A DNA stretch of 64,000 nt, from assembly GCA_013214575.1 (NCBI GenBank), contig JABSSD010000021.1:1-64000 (forward strand). The letters are read 5' to 3'. Shown piece after piece: positions 43,701 through 52,611 of the stretch (its first letter is position 1; each line of letters begins with the position of its first letter). The DNA is from Paracoccaceae bacterium. GTDB taxonomy: Bacteria > Pseudomonadota > Alphaproteobacteria > Rhodobacterales > Rhodobacteraceae. The translations under genes and the position numbers were made by a program. The notes under the pieces are model-generated. The model saw nothing but the letters and a program-made list of their open reading frames with translations, made no database searches and had not been told where the DNA came from.

Positions 43701-44468
43701 TTAGAAGTTGTAGAGCATCTGAACAAAGTCGGCACTGGCGTTTTGGTAGCCTTCGGGCTTGGTCAGCTCGCGCCGAATCACGGCTGCCAGATGCGCGGTG
43801 ATCCGCACTTTTTGGGTCTGACCAGAGGCGATGGCGACCAGGGCTTGCTGACCACCAAAGGCGTTGAGGTCGGCCCGGACGCTGCGCAGGGGCAACAGCA
43901 ATGCGCCGGTTTCCGCATGTCTCACAGCCATCTCAAATTCGATCCCATGACGGCCACCGGTGGTATAGCGTGCCTTTTCGGTCAAGGCGTGGAACTTGGT
44001 GATCTCTATGTCCAGAACCACTGGCACCGGTCCGTCAAGCCCGGCAACGCCGTGGTCCATTGCACTCTGCACAATTGTTTGCACCTGGGCGTAGCGGTCG
44101 CCAAGTGGATCTTCACGCCAGACAATATCACCATGTGGAAGATAGCGATTGGCCTCAGAAACCTTTAGCGCGCGGGGCACGCGGACCTGCACCGAAGTCA
44201 CATGCACAGGCACCTGCCGCGCCGCAAATTCAGCGCCGCCAAAAGAAACCACCGCAACAACCGGGGTCACGTCGGTGACCACCGGCGCCCCCAGCATGGG
44301 CCTCCACAGCGGCGCGGTCTGCTGCCGGATCTCATATCCCTGTGGCGTGCTCACCTGCCCATCGGGAAGGGCTTCAAACGGCGCGTTACGTGTTGGCACG
44401 TCCACCGAGGCACAGGCCGAAACGGTCAATCCAAGAGTGAGCAGCATCAGTTTACGAAGGATAGTCAT
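43701..44468 (-). CDS. Lipoprotein of unknown function (DUF6778-like)
   Basis: A 255-residue putative lipoprotein: signal peptide followed by lipobox VSAC (Cys17). The mature part has beta-rich segments and a conserved GGRHGIEFEMAVRHAETG stretch; I recall this family as DUF6778 in rhodobacters. Start at 44468 follows AAGGAG; the frame is open to 44564. Alone on the strand, 170 bp downstream of a palindrome at 44639-44658. Confidence 0.75.
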   Translation of the reverse strand: MTILRKLMLLTLGLTVSACASVDVPTRNAPFEALPDGQVSTPQGYEIRQQTAPLWRPMLGAPVVTDVTPVVAVVSFGGAEFAARQVPVHVTSVQVRVPRALKVSEANRYLPHGDIVWREDPLGDRYAQVQTIVQSAMDHGVAGLDGPVPVVLDIEITKFHALTEKARYTTGGRHGIEFEMAVRHAETGALLLPLRSVRADLNAFGGQQALVAIASGQTQKVRITAHLAAVIRRELTKPEGYQNASADFVQMLYNF

Positions 44469-44638
44469 CAGGTTGCTCCTTGCGGTGACCGGAATGTCCC
44501 GGTCTGAGAGGTCCTGCACAAGGTCGCGCCCAAACGCGGCAGCATTTAGGCAAATTTGGCTCAATTTCGCGTTATGTTAATGAATATTGACGCGCCCCCT
44601 ACCCTATCGCTGTTAAATTAAGGGGGTTCGGCAGCCGC

Positions 44639-44658
44639 CTGTTTACATATGTTAACAG
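44639..44658. promoter_or_regulatory. Near-perfect 20-bp palindrome
   Basis: CTGTTTACAT next to ATGTTAACAG: ten-base half-sites with one mismatch. Intergenic, 25 bp after the stop of the small gene at 44684 and 170 bp before the lipoprotein gene. Possible operator for the lipoprotein gene; the binding protein is unknown. Confidence 0.35.
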
Positions 44659-44683
44659 TCAGCGCCGGGTTTCGCGGGTGCCA

Positions 44684-44953
44684 TCAGTCCCGCTTGCGCC
44701 CGCGCCAACCGCCACGGCGCTTGGGATTGGCCACAGCCTCCAGCCCCTGCTGCAATACCACACTCATCGGGTGATCCGGGTTCGCAGTGCCATACATATC
44801 CAGAATGACCTGGATCGCCGCGGCACTGTCCTGGCCGCCTGGCAGGCTCAAGGCCCAATCGAGAAAGATGCTGCGGCACTCGGACGGCTTTATTCCGTCG
44901 ATGTGATAAGCCTCATACATCAATGACTTTGGGTCTAATTCAATCCTAGCCAC
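44684..44953 (-). CDS. Small conserved protein after glnE
   Basis: An 89-residue cytoplasmic protein of unknown function with a basic C-terminus (PKRRGGWRGRKRD). GTG 44953 has GGGAAG at ideal spacing and is preferred over GTG 44962. It overlaps the glnE stop by 8 bp, so it is translationally coupled to the nitrogen regulator. The central motif YHIDGIKPSECRSIFLDW looks conserved. Confidence 0.7.
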   Translation of the reverse strand: MARIELDPKSLMYEAYHIDGIKPSECRSIFLDWALSLPGGQDSAAAIQVILDMYGTANPDHPMSVVLQQGLEAVANPKRRGGWRGRKRD

Positions 44954-47732
44954 GATCTGCACCTTCCCGTTTCAGGGCCTTTGCAATCAGTGTGTTGCAG
45001 GCCTCATATCTTTGTTCCAGATTATCCTGCAGGTCCTCCAGACGGTCAAATCCGGTGCTGCGGCACAAAAATTGCGCGCCGCCCTCGCCCAGATTAGCAA
45101 TTTCTATCCCGGTGCTGGACAACAGCCTTGCGGCGGTCTGTACGGACCAGAATAAATCATAGCTACTGTGCAAATATGTCGCCTCCGCGACATCCAGCCA
45201 GCCACTTGCGACGGTTGCCTGCAAACCCGCCCCAACGTTTTGAGTTGTGCTGCCTTCCAGCAAGGCACCAACCTGCGATGTCAGCTCGATATCCATCATC
45301 CGGCCGCCACCAATCTTGGCATCCCAAACGCCCTCTGGTGTTTTCGCCGCCGCCAGCCGCAGCCGCATCTGTGCCATCTCGCTGAGGATCTTGATCCGGT
45401 CGCGCGGGGCAGTCAGAACCTCGGTGCGAAACGCCTCGATGTCCTGGGTCAAATCGGCCGGCCCCGCCACCACCCGGGCGCGGGTCAGCGCCAGATGTTC
45501 CCAAACCCAGGCCTCATTCTGTTGGTAATGGGTGAAACTGGACCAGCTGGTCGCCACCGGCCCCTTTGATCCCGAAGGCCGCAACCGCATGTCGACCTCG
45601 TACAAACGCCCCTGCGCCATCGGCGCGGTCAGTGCGGTAATCAAGGCCTGGGTCAGACGCGCATAATAGGGACGTGTGGCCAGCGGTCGCTTGCCCTGTG
45701 ACATCTCCTCGTCCAGCGGGTCATAGATCACAATAATGTCCAGATCAGACTGCGCATTGATCCGCTCAGAGCCCAGAGATCCCATCGCCAGAACCGCAGC
45801 GCCGCGCCCCGGCGGCGGGCCATGTCTGGTTGCAAACTGAGCGATCACCAGCGGGCACAAAGCAGCGATCACCGCCTCAGCCAGTTGCGCATATTGGCTG
45901 CCGGCCTCCTGGGCGTTGGTCAGTCCACGCAAAAAATGCACACCAATGCGAAAATGCCATTCTTTGCACCAGCGCCGCGCCCCATCCAGCCGGGCCTCAT
46001 AATCCACCTCCTGCGCCAGCCTGGAGGCCAGATCGGCCTGCAAGCTTGCCGTGCCCGGCCACTCATCAAAGAAAGAGCCGCCAATCACCGCGTCAAACAC
46101 CCCCGAATTGCGCGACAGGTGACTGGCCAGCGCCGGCGATGTGCCGGCAATATCCACCAGTAGATCAATCAGTTGCGGATTTGCCTCAAGCAAGGAGAAC
46201 AGCTGCACCCCGGCAGGCAAGCCAGCCAGAAACCCATCCAGCGCCATCAGCGCCTCAGATGGTTTTGCGGTTTTGCTCAGCCTAGCCAGCAATTCAGGCT
46301 TAAGCCGTTCAAAAATCCGCGCGCCGCGCACCGACCGCAACGCCGGATAGGTTGGCCAACGCGCAATGATATCGCCGTCCAACTCTTGCGACAGCACTGG
46401 CACCGCGCCGGTCCCACTGCCCGGCGCAAAGAAGTCTTCGGTCAGAGCATGGACCTCGGTCAGCCTCGACTTGACCTGGCGGATCAGCGCCGCCGGTTCA
46501 AGATCCATCAGGCAGGCGACCCGCGCCAGACCTTCCTCGGTTTTTGGCATCCGGTGGGTCTGCGCATCATGGATCATCTGGATGCGATGCTCGACCTCGC
46601 GGTGAGCGCGGTAATGTTCGGTCAGTTTTGCCGCCGAATCGCTGGGCACCCAGTCGCGTTTTGCCAAAGCGGCCAGCCCCTCGACGGTGCCCCGCAGGCG
46701 CAGGCTCTCGTCACGACCGCCGGCGATCAGCTGACGGGTCTGGGTGAAAAACTCAATCTCGCGAATGCCGCCACGGCCCAGTTTCATATCATGACCGGGA
46801 ACTGTGATCGCGCCACCGACCCCCTTGTTCTCGCGAATTCGGAGCCGCATTTCATGGGCGTCCTGAATGGCGGCAAAATCCAGATGGCGACGCCAGACAA
46901 AAGGTTTCAGAGTGTTGAGAAACCGCTCTCCGGCGGCGATATCACCGGCACAGGCGCGCGCTTTGATATAGGCGGTGCGTTCCCAGGTGCGCCCCAAGCT
47001 TTCATAATACCGTTCCGCCGCCTCCATCGCCAGGCAAACCGGAGTTACTGAGGGATCGGGGCGCAGCCGAAGGTCGGTGCGAAACACATAGCCATCGGCA
47101 GTGCGGTCGCTGAGCGTCGCGCACATATTGCGGGTGGCCCGCACCATGCCCTGCCGGGCCTGCTGGAAATCTTCCGGGTCAAACCGGGTTTCATCAAACA
47201 GGCAGATCAGGTCGATGTCAGAGCTGTAGTTCAGCTCATACGCGCCCATCTTGCCCATGGCCAGAATACTCAGCCCGCCCGCGGTGGCGATGTCATCTTC
47301 AGTCATTCCCGGCAATTTGTTGCGCCGGATCAAAACCGCGATTTCGGCCTTGATCGCCACATCCGCCGCCAGCGCACCAAACTCGGCCAAAACCCGGGTG
47401 ACCTGCTCCAAGCTCCATCCGCCGCTGAGATCCGCCAGTGCCGTCACCAGCGCAACCCGCCGCTTGGCTTGCCGCAATCCCGGCCTGATCTGATCCAGCG
47501 GCAAGGCCCGGCAGAAGTCAAACACCTGCGCCATCGCCGCCTCGGGGTCTGCCAGGGCCTGTTCCAGCCAGCCCGATTCGCGCCCTATCAGCTCTTTGAG
47601 AAAGGGACTGGACCCGGCCGCACCACCGATGAGGGCCGCCATTTCGCCGCCCAGCGCAGGAACCGATGCTTTAGCTTCAGCCCCCAGATCGACATCAAAG
47701 GCGCGCGGCAGGCGGGTTATTTTCAAAGACAT
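44946..47732 (-). CDS. glnE: Glutamine synthetase adenylyltransferase/deadenylylase
   Basis: Controls glutamine synthetase by adding and removing AMP in response to PII and glutamine. Two nucleotidyltransferase domains are visible: SSDIDLICLFD in the N-terminal half (deadenylylation) and QSDLDIIVIYDP in the C-terminal half (adenylylation), each followed by helical regulatory parts. About 928 residues from ATG 47732, which begins MSLKITRLPRAF; upstream ATG codons at 47738 and 47786 are alternatives and none has a strong ribosome site. Confidence 0.95.
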   Translation of the reverse strand: MSLKITRLPRAFDVDLGAEAKASVPALGGEMAALIGGAAGSSPFLKELIGRESGWLEQALADPEAAMAQVFDFCRALPLDQIRPGLRQAKRRVALVTALADLSGGWSLEQVTRVLAEFGALAADVAIKAEIAVLIRRNKLPGMTEDDIATAGGLSILAMGKMGAYELNYSSDIDLICLFDETRFDPEDFQQARQGMVRATRNMCATLSDRTADGYVFRTDLRLRPDPSVTPVCLAMEAAERYYESLGRTWERTAYIKARACAGDIAAGERFLNTLKPFVWRRHLDFAAIQDAHEMRLRIRENKGVGGAITVPGHDMKLGRGGIREIEFFTQTRQLIAGGRDESLRLRGTVEGLAALAKRDWVPSDSAAKLTEHYRAHREVEHRIQMIHDAQTHRMPKTEEGLARVACLMDLEPAALIRQVKSRLTEVHALTEDFFAPGSGTGAVPVLSQELDGDIIARWPTYPALRSVRGARIFERLKPELLARLSKTAKPSEALMALDGFLAGLPAGVQLFSLLEANPQLIDLLVDIAGTSPALASHLSRNSGVFDAVIGGSFFDEWPGTASLQADLASRLAQEVDYEARLDGARRWCKEWHFRIGVHFLRGLTNAQEAGSQYAQLAEAVIAALCPLVIAQFATRHGPPPGRGAAVLAMGSLGSERINAQSDLDIIVIYDPLDEEMSQGKRPLATRPYYARLTQALITALTAPMAQGRLYEVDMRLRPSGSKGPVATSWSSFTHYQQNEAWVWEHLALTRARVVAGPADLTQDIEAFRTEVLTAPRDRIKILSEMAQMRLRLAAAKTPEGVWDAKIGGGRMMDIELTSQVGALLEGSTTQNVGAGLQATVASGWLDVAEATYLHSSYDLFWSVQTAARLLSSTGIEIANLGEGGAQFLCRSTGFDRLEDLQDNLEQRYEACNTLIAKALKREGADRG

Positions 47733-48018
47733 GTTCATGGCCGCATCATTGTTCGGCCCGGTCGGCAAGGTCAATGTGTCAAACATCACGATCCCGGATA
47801 GGACATGACCAACCAAGGCGAGCCAGGCGATGACGGTGAGACTAAGGAAGAACGGCAGCCTAAGGCGGGGCTACCGGCCTGCCCCCAAAGATCAAATGCA
47901 ATGGATGTAAAAACAGCACCCTGGCTGCCTAATTCGCTTGCTCCAAGCGGCCATCGGTTTCAACCTGGGCCACAGGGCGTTCCATTTGGGGAATGTCGGA
48001 CAGAGAGAGAGAGCTTTG

Positions 48019-48780
48019 ATGTCAACAACTGCCGCAACCACGCAACCCAACCTCGCCCATTGGAACGAACGCGTTGACCTGGCCGCCGCCTTTCGCTGGA
48101 CGGCGCGGCTCAATATGCACGAAGCGGTTGCCAACCACTTTAGCCTGGCGGTGAATAACGATGGGTCGCAGTTCTTGATGAACCCAAACCAGATGCATTT
48201 CAGCCGGATAAAGGCGTCCGATATGTTGCTGCTGGACGCAAACGATCCGAACACGATGGACCGTCCGGGGGCGCCCGATGAGACCGCCTGGGGGTTGCAC
48301 GGGTCGATCCACCGGCTTTGTCCACATGCGCGCTGTGTGATGCATGTGCACTCTATCCATGCCACGGTTCTCGCCTCACTTGCCGATAGCACATTGCCAC
48401 CAATCGATCAGAATTCCGCGATATTTTTCCGGCGCCATGTGGTGGACGAGGAATACGGCGGCCTGGCGTTTGAAAGTGAAGGCAAGCGCTGTGCCGGATT
48501 GTTAACAGATCCCAAGATCAAGGTGATGATCATGGGCAATCACGGTGTGCTGGTGATCGGCGATACTGTGGCCGACACCTTTAACCGGCTTTACTATTTT
48601 GAACGTGCCGCCGAGACCTATATCCGGGCGCTGCAAACCGGCCAGAAGCTGCGAATTCTCAGCGATGCGATCGCTGAAAAAGCGGCGCAGGAACTGGAGG
48701 ACTATCCCGATCAATCCGAGCGCCACCTGGCAGAGCTGAAAGCCATCCTTGACAGTGAAAATGATTCCTACGCGAACTGA
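48019..48780 (+). CDS. Class II aldolase/adducin family protein
   Basis: A 253-residue zinc-dependent aldolase-like protein. Zinc His residues are in ARCVMHVHSIHATV and MGNHGVLVIG; an N-terminal NHFSLAVN stretch is the phosphate or carboxylate pocket region. Family members include fuculose-phosphate aldolases and decarboxylases of unknown substrate. ATG 48019 follows a GAGAGAG ribosome site. Confidence 0.87.
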   Translation: MSTTAATTQPNLAHWNERVDLAAAFRWTARLNMHEAVANHFSLAVNNDGSQFLMNPNQMHFSRIKASDMLLLDANDPNTMDRPGAPDETAWGLHGSIHRLCPHARCVMHVHSIHATVLASLADSTLPPIDQNSAIFFRRHVVDEEYGGLAFESEGKRCAGLLTDPKIKVMIMGNHGVLVIGDTVADTFNRLYYFERAAETYIRALQTGQKLRILSDAIAEKAAQELEDYPDQSERHLAELKAILDSENDSYAN

Positions 48781-48998
48781 GGCGCCATGAAAGGCGGTCT
48801 CCCGATGCGTAACATATCATCTGAGCTCTGCGCCGGGTCTGTGGCCCCCCAGTCCCGGCGCAAACGGCTGCTGACTTGGGGTGGGGCTCTGCGACAAATT
48901 CGGGGCGATCAAGGATCTACGCAATTGTGATATGGCCAAACACCGCCAGTGGTCGTTAAAGGTTGATCACGAAATTAAAAGGCCCTAGCAAAAAACCA

Positions 48999-49370
48999 AT
49001 GGACTTGCTGAAGCGCATACTCTCGCCCCTTGCAATCGGTTTGCTGATCCTGACAACGGGGTTCGGCACGACCGCTTATGCGCTGGCCATGGATAGAGAC
49101 GCGGGCCACTGCGCAGAGACCATGCCCATGCGCGCTGAGGCCAATGCGACCACAAATGCTGCCATCGACACCTCCCCGCCTGAGATATCCCCTGAGTGTT
49201 CAGGCGGTGAGCACGATAAATGCAAGGTACACATGTGCCTGGGATTGACCATTTTGACACCTCAGATATCTGCCAGCATGGTTCACTTCGACTTAGTCCA
49301 GGCGCGTTTCAAACGGGATCTGCATCATGTCAATCAAATCGAAGCCCCAGACCGGCCACCAACCTTCTGA
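48999..49370 (+). CDS. Small anchored Cys/His protein of copper operon
   Basis: A 123-residue protein with an N-terminal signal or anchor segment (LLKRILSPLAIGLLILTTGFG) and a Cys/His/Met-rich exported part (AGHCAETMPM, CSGGEHDKCKVHMCLG). These look like soft-metal ligands, and the gene precedes copper genes on the same strand. TTG at 48963 would add 12 residues. No family recognised; copper binding is inference. Confidence 0.6.
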   Translation: MDLLKRILSPLAIGLLILTTGFGTTAYALAMDRDAGHCAETMPMRAEANATTNAAIDTSPPEISPECSGGEHDKCKVHMCLGLTILTPQISASMVHFDLVQARFKRDLHHVNQIEAPDRPPTF

Positions 49371-49483
49371 GACTGAATTGCCGTGCGTTTGCTGTTCGGC
49401 CAAACTTGGGTGCGGTTGTTTTTGGCGTCGCTGCCGACCAGCAAACGCATTCTTCCAGTCCATATCCTTGTTGGGAACACCCT

Positions 49484-49915
49484 ATGAAACAAAAATATAC
49501 CGTACTCGCTGGCAGCGCATTTGCCGCCCTCATCCTGGTTGCCTTTTGGCAGACCAGATCCCCAGAGTCAGAGACGACCATCGAGGCGGTCGCGGGCGGT
49601 CCAATTGTCGCCGTGCAAAGCCCGCTGATGGAAGGCAATGCAGCGATTGGCAAGGGTATTTTTGACAATGCATGTGCCTCTTGTCATGGCGAAAACGCAG
49701 CCGGCACCAACGGTCTGGCGCCACCGCTGGTGCACAAGATCTATGAACCCAGTCACCATGCGGATGAGGCGTTCCAACGCGCCGCCTCGCTTGGCGTCAA
49801 AAGCCATCACTGGCCATTTGGAGATATGCCGCCGGTCCAGGGCCTGACCCGTGGCGATGTCACCATGGTCGTCGCCTATATTCGCACGCTACAGCGCGCC
49901 AACGGAATCCACTGA
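49484..49915 (+). CDS. Class I c-type cytochrome of copper operon
   Basis: A 143-residue exported protein with one N-terminal hydrophobic anchor (6-22), the heme motif CASCH (64-68) and a likely axial Met115 in FGDMPPV. Lies 114 bp after the Cys/His protein gene and 9 bp before copC. Could hand electrons from the multicopper oxidase or a membrane donor; partner unknown. Confidence 0.88.
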   Translation: MKQKYTVLAGSAFAALILVAFWQTRSPESETTIEAVAGGPIVAVQSPLMEGNAAIGKGIFDNACASCHGENAAGTNGLAPPLVHKIYEPSHHADEAFQRAASLGVKSHHWPFGDMPPVQGLTRGDVTMVVAYIRTLQRANGIH

Positions 49916-49924
49916 GGTATCGCC

Positions 49925-50266
49925 ATGAAAATTATCATCACAATGATCGTTTCCGCGTTGCTCGCCTCAGCGGCATCTGCCCATTCAAAGGTCAGCACAA
50001 CAACGCCGCCCAACCTGGCCCAGCTTTCCGATACTCCGGCCCAGATCGGCTTTGACTTTGCCAAGAACATTCGATTGACCAAGGTGAAGCTGACCCACGA
50101 CAACGATCCGACGGTGCCTGTTGATCTTGTTGGGCAGACCGATTTCGAGCGGGACTTTACGCTGCCGCTACAAGACATGGGCGACGGCAGTTACCACATC
50201 GAATGGCGGGGGTTGGGCATGGACGGTCACGCCATGCAGGGCGCTTTCACCTTTGAAGTGAACTGA
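49925..50266 (+). CDS. copC: CopC-type periplasmic copper-binding protein
   Basis: A 113-residue CopC-fold protein. The signal peptide ends ...ASA, so mature CopC begins with His, the Cu(II) ligand typical of the family. The C-terminal GLGMDGHAMQGAFTFEV segment carries the second His. The Met-rich Cu(I) loop is absent, as in the short CopC class that binds Cu(II) only. Two bases before copD. Confidence 0.9.
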   Translation: MKIIITMIVSALLASAASAHSKVSTTTPPNLAQLSDTPAQIGFDFAKNIRLTKVKLTHDNDPTVPVDLVGQTDFERDFTLPLQDMGDGSYHIEWRGLGMDGHAMQGAFTFEVN

Positions 50267-50268
50267 GC

Positions 50269-51132
50269 ATGCCGGACATTTGGGAAGGCGCATCGATATT
50301 GGCAAAACTGCTGTTGTACGCCGGGATTACCGGGGCAACGGGGATCGCCATGGTCCGGCTCATCTTTTGGGACGACGTGAAATCCCTTGATGCGCGCCTG
50401 CGGCGCTTTTCGCTTGCTCTGGCTGGCGTCGCCCTCACCGCCGCCATCGTTGGTTTTCTGCTCCGCGGTGCGGCCTTAACCGGCGATATCGCAGGTATGG
50501 TTGACCGCGAAATGCTTGACCTCTTGTGGAGCACCTCGGTGGGGGAGGCGTTCACCTACCGGTTGGCCGGCATCACCCTGATCATTATCGGCCTGTACCT
50601 GCCTGTGATCGGGGCATGGGTCAGCCTGGCTGGCGGCCTTTTAGGCCTGTGGTCGTTTACCCAGATTGGCCACATCCCGGACCAAGAGCAAACCGGCATA
50701 CGGCTGCTGCTACTGCATCTGGCTGGCGTTTCGTTTTGGGTTGGCATACTTGCCCCGCTGCGCTGGCTGGCCCGCGACCCCGCATATTTGGCGGTCGCCG
50801 CAAAATTCGGCGATAAATTCGGGGTCATGGCCTCGGCTATTGTCGCCGTCCTGGTGCTGGCCGGAGGGCTGATGGCCTGGTTGATTTTGGGGTCTCTCTC
50901 GCTGATCTTCACCACCGCTTATGGCCTGACGCTGGCCGGCAAAGTGAGCTTGGTGGCGCTGCTGCTAGGATTGGCAGCCGCCAACAAACTCCGTTTTATT
51001 CCGGCGATGCATGCGGGAAATCAAAAGGCGGCGGCTCACCTTGCCCGCTCCATTGATCTGGAAATCACTGTCATCACCGCTGTCTTGGTTGCAACCGCGA
51101 TCCTGACCAGCGTTTTGGCATTACCGATGTGA
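50269..51132 (+). CDS. copD: CopD-family copper membrane protein
   Basis: A 287-residue integral membrane protein of about eight helices, the usual partner of CopC in moving copper across the inner membrane. The TFQIGHIPDQ-like segment with His (WSFTQIGHIPDQEQTG) and the LLHLAGVSFWVG stretch match the CopD family. Starts 2 bp after copC and ends 8 bp before the multicopper oxidase gene. Confidence 0.88.
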   Translation: MPDIWEGASILAKLLLYAGITGATGIAMVRLIFWDDVKSLDARLRRFSLALAGVALTAAIVGFLLRGAALTGDIAGMVDREMLDLLWSTSVGEAFTYRLAGITLIIIGLYLPVIGAWVSLAGGLLGLWSFTQIGHIPDQEQTGIRLLLLHLAGVSFWVGILAPLRWLARDPAYLAVAAKFGDKFGVMASAIVAVLVLAGGLMAWLILGSLSLIFTTAYGLTLAGKVSLVALLLGLAAANKLRFIPAMHAGNQKAAAHLARSIDLEITVITAVLVATAILTSVLALPM

Positions 51133-51140
51133 GAAACACT

Positions 51141-52448
51141 ATGAAAAGACGCGACTTCCTGACCGCAAGCTGCGCGGCAATACTGGCGCCGCAGCTCAGC
51201 TGGGCAGCCACTCCACTCGACCTGATTGCGCAATCCGTGAGCGCCCAGATCTTACCCGATGGCAGTCCAAAATCCGCGATGTGGGGATACGATGGCACCA
51301 CACCCGGCCCCGAACTTCGCCTGCCTCAGGGAGGCGTCCTTGATGTCAGATTTCTGAACCAGATCGATCAGGGATCGGCAGTGCATTGGCATGGGCTGCG
51401 CGCGGACAACGCTATGGATGGTGTTCCGGGGCTGACCCAGGATGTCGTCCAGCCCGGCGATGCATTCGCCTATCGCTTTCGGGCGCCGGATGCGGGAACC
51501 TTCTGGTATCACTCTCATAACCGATCATGGGAGCAGGTCGCCAAGGGGCTATATGGACCGTTGATCGTCGAAGAAAGCAATCCACCGGATGTGGATCACG
51601 ATATTACCGTTCTGATTGATGACTGGCGCATGTCGGACACCGGTGTTCTGGCTGCGGGCTTTGACAGCATGCATGACCAGGCCCATGCGGGCCGGTTGGG
51701 GAACTTTGCCCGCGCGATCATCACCACAGAGGGTGCAGTTCGGACCGGCGACCGGCTGCGCCTGCGGCTGATCAATGTTGCAACCGACCGCGTGTTCCCA
51801 ATCGATCTGACTGGCATCGAAGGTAAGCTGGTCGCTTTGGACGGTATGCCGCTTGCTGAGCCTCAGGACCTTGCAGACCTGGTTCTGGCCCCGGCGCAGC
51901 GGGCCGATATCATTGCGGATGTCACCTCCTCCCAGGGCGTTCAATTTGTCTTTCCGACCCGCGACGGCGCCTATGTTATGGGCGAGATTACCAGTACAGG
52001 CACCAATACCCAGCGCGTCGCCTCAACCGTGCCGCCGCTACCGGCCAACAGGGTGGCGCAGCCTGACCTGGACAATGCGCTGGCCCTGACGCTGACAATG
52101 GACGGTGGCGCAATGAGCCCACGCAATACGCTGACTGACATCTGGGGCCTAAACGGTCAGTCCGGACTAACCGACATTCCATTTCACAGCTTCAAACGCG
52201 GCCAGACCGCACGCATAACATTGGTGAACCACACCCGTTTCCCACATGGAATTCACCTGCATGGTCATCACTTTTTTGAAGTTGAGGCGGATGGGAAACC
52301 GGCAGCCTTCAGGGATACCACCCTGGTCGACGCCGGTGACTCCCGCGATATTCTCTGCGTCTTCGACAATCCCGGCAAATGGTTGTTGCATTGCCATATG
52401 CTCGGGCATCAGGCGGCTGGCATGAAAACATGGGTGGAGGTGGCCTGA
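51141..52448 (+). CDS. Periplasmic multicopper oxidase
   Basis: Laccase-type enzyme, probably a cuprous oxidase protecting the periplasm. The 435-residue product has a twin-arginine signal (MKRRDFLTAS). Copper motifs: HWHG (82-85), HSH (124-126), HGIHLHGHHF and HCHMLGHQAAGM near the C-terminus, which include type 1, 2 and 3 ligands. Similar to CopA/CueO-type enzymes but without a long Met-rich insertion. ATG 51141 preferred; GTG 51129 is also open. Confidence 0.92.
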   Translation: MKRRDFLTASCAAILAPQLSWAATPLDLIAQSVSAQILPDGSPKSAMWGYDGTTPGPELRLPQGGVLDVRFLNQIDQGSAVHWHGLRADNAMDGVPGLTQDVVQPGDAFAYRFRAPDAGTFWYHSHNRSWEQVAKGLYGPLIVEESNPPDVDHDITVLIDDWRMSDTGVLAAGFDSMHDQAHAGRLGNFARAIITTEGAVRTGDRLRLRLINVATDRVFPIDLTGIEGKLVALDGMPLAEPQDLADLVLAPAQRADIIADVTSSQGVQFVFPTRDGAYVMGEITSTGTNTQRVASTVPPLPANRVAQPDLDNALALTLTMDGGAMSPRNTLTDIWGLNGQSGLTDIPFHSFKRGQTARITLVNHTRFPHGIHLHGHHFFEVEADGKPAAFRDTTLVDAGDSRDILCVFDNPGKWLLHCHMLGHQAAGMKTWVEVA

Positions 52449-52611
52449 GGCGGATCAGAAATCGGTCCGGGGCCCAGTCCCCGACCACCACAATCCACAT
52501 TGATTATTGGCCGCCCTGCGGTCTGACCGCGACAACCTCATAGGCTGAGGAACAGCCGGTTTGACGGGGCGGCCCAATCAGGGCCATATCTACGATATGG
52601 GCCAATCGCTT

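Noticed and set aside
47805-48077. 90-residue frame before the class II aldolase gene
   Set aside because: It overlaps both the glnE start and the aldolase start in other frames, with composition typical of a shadow frame.
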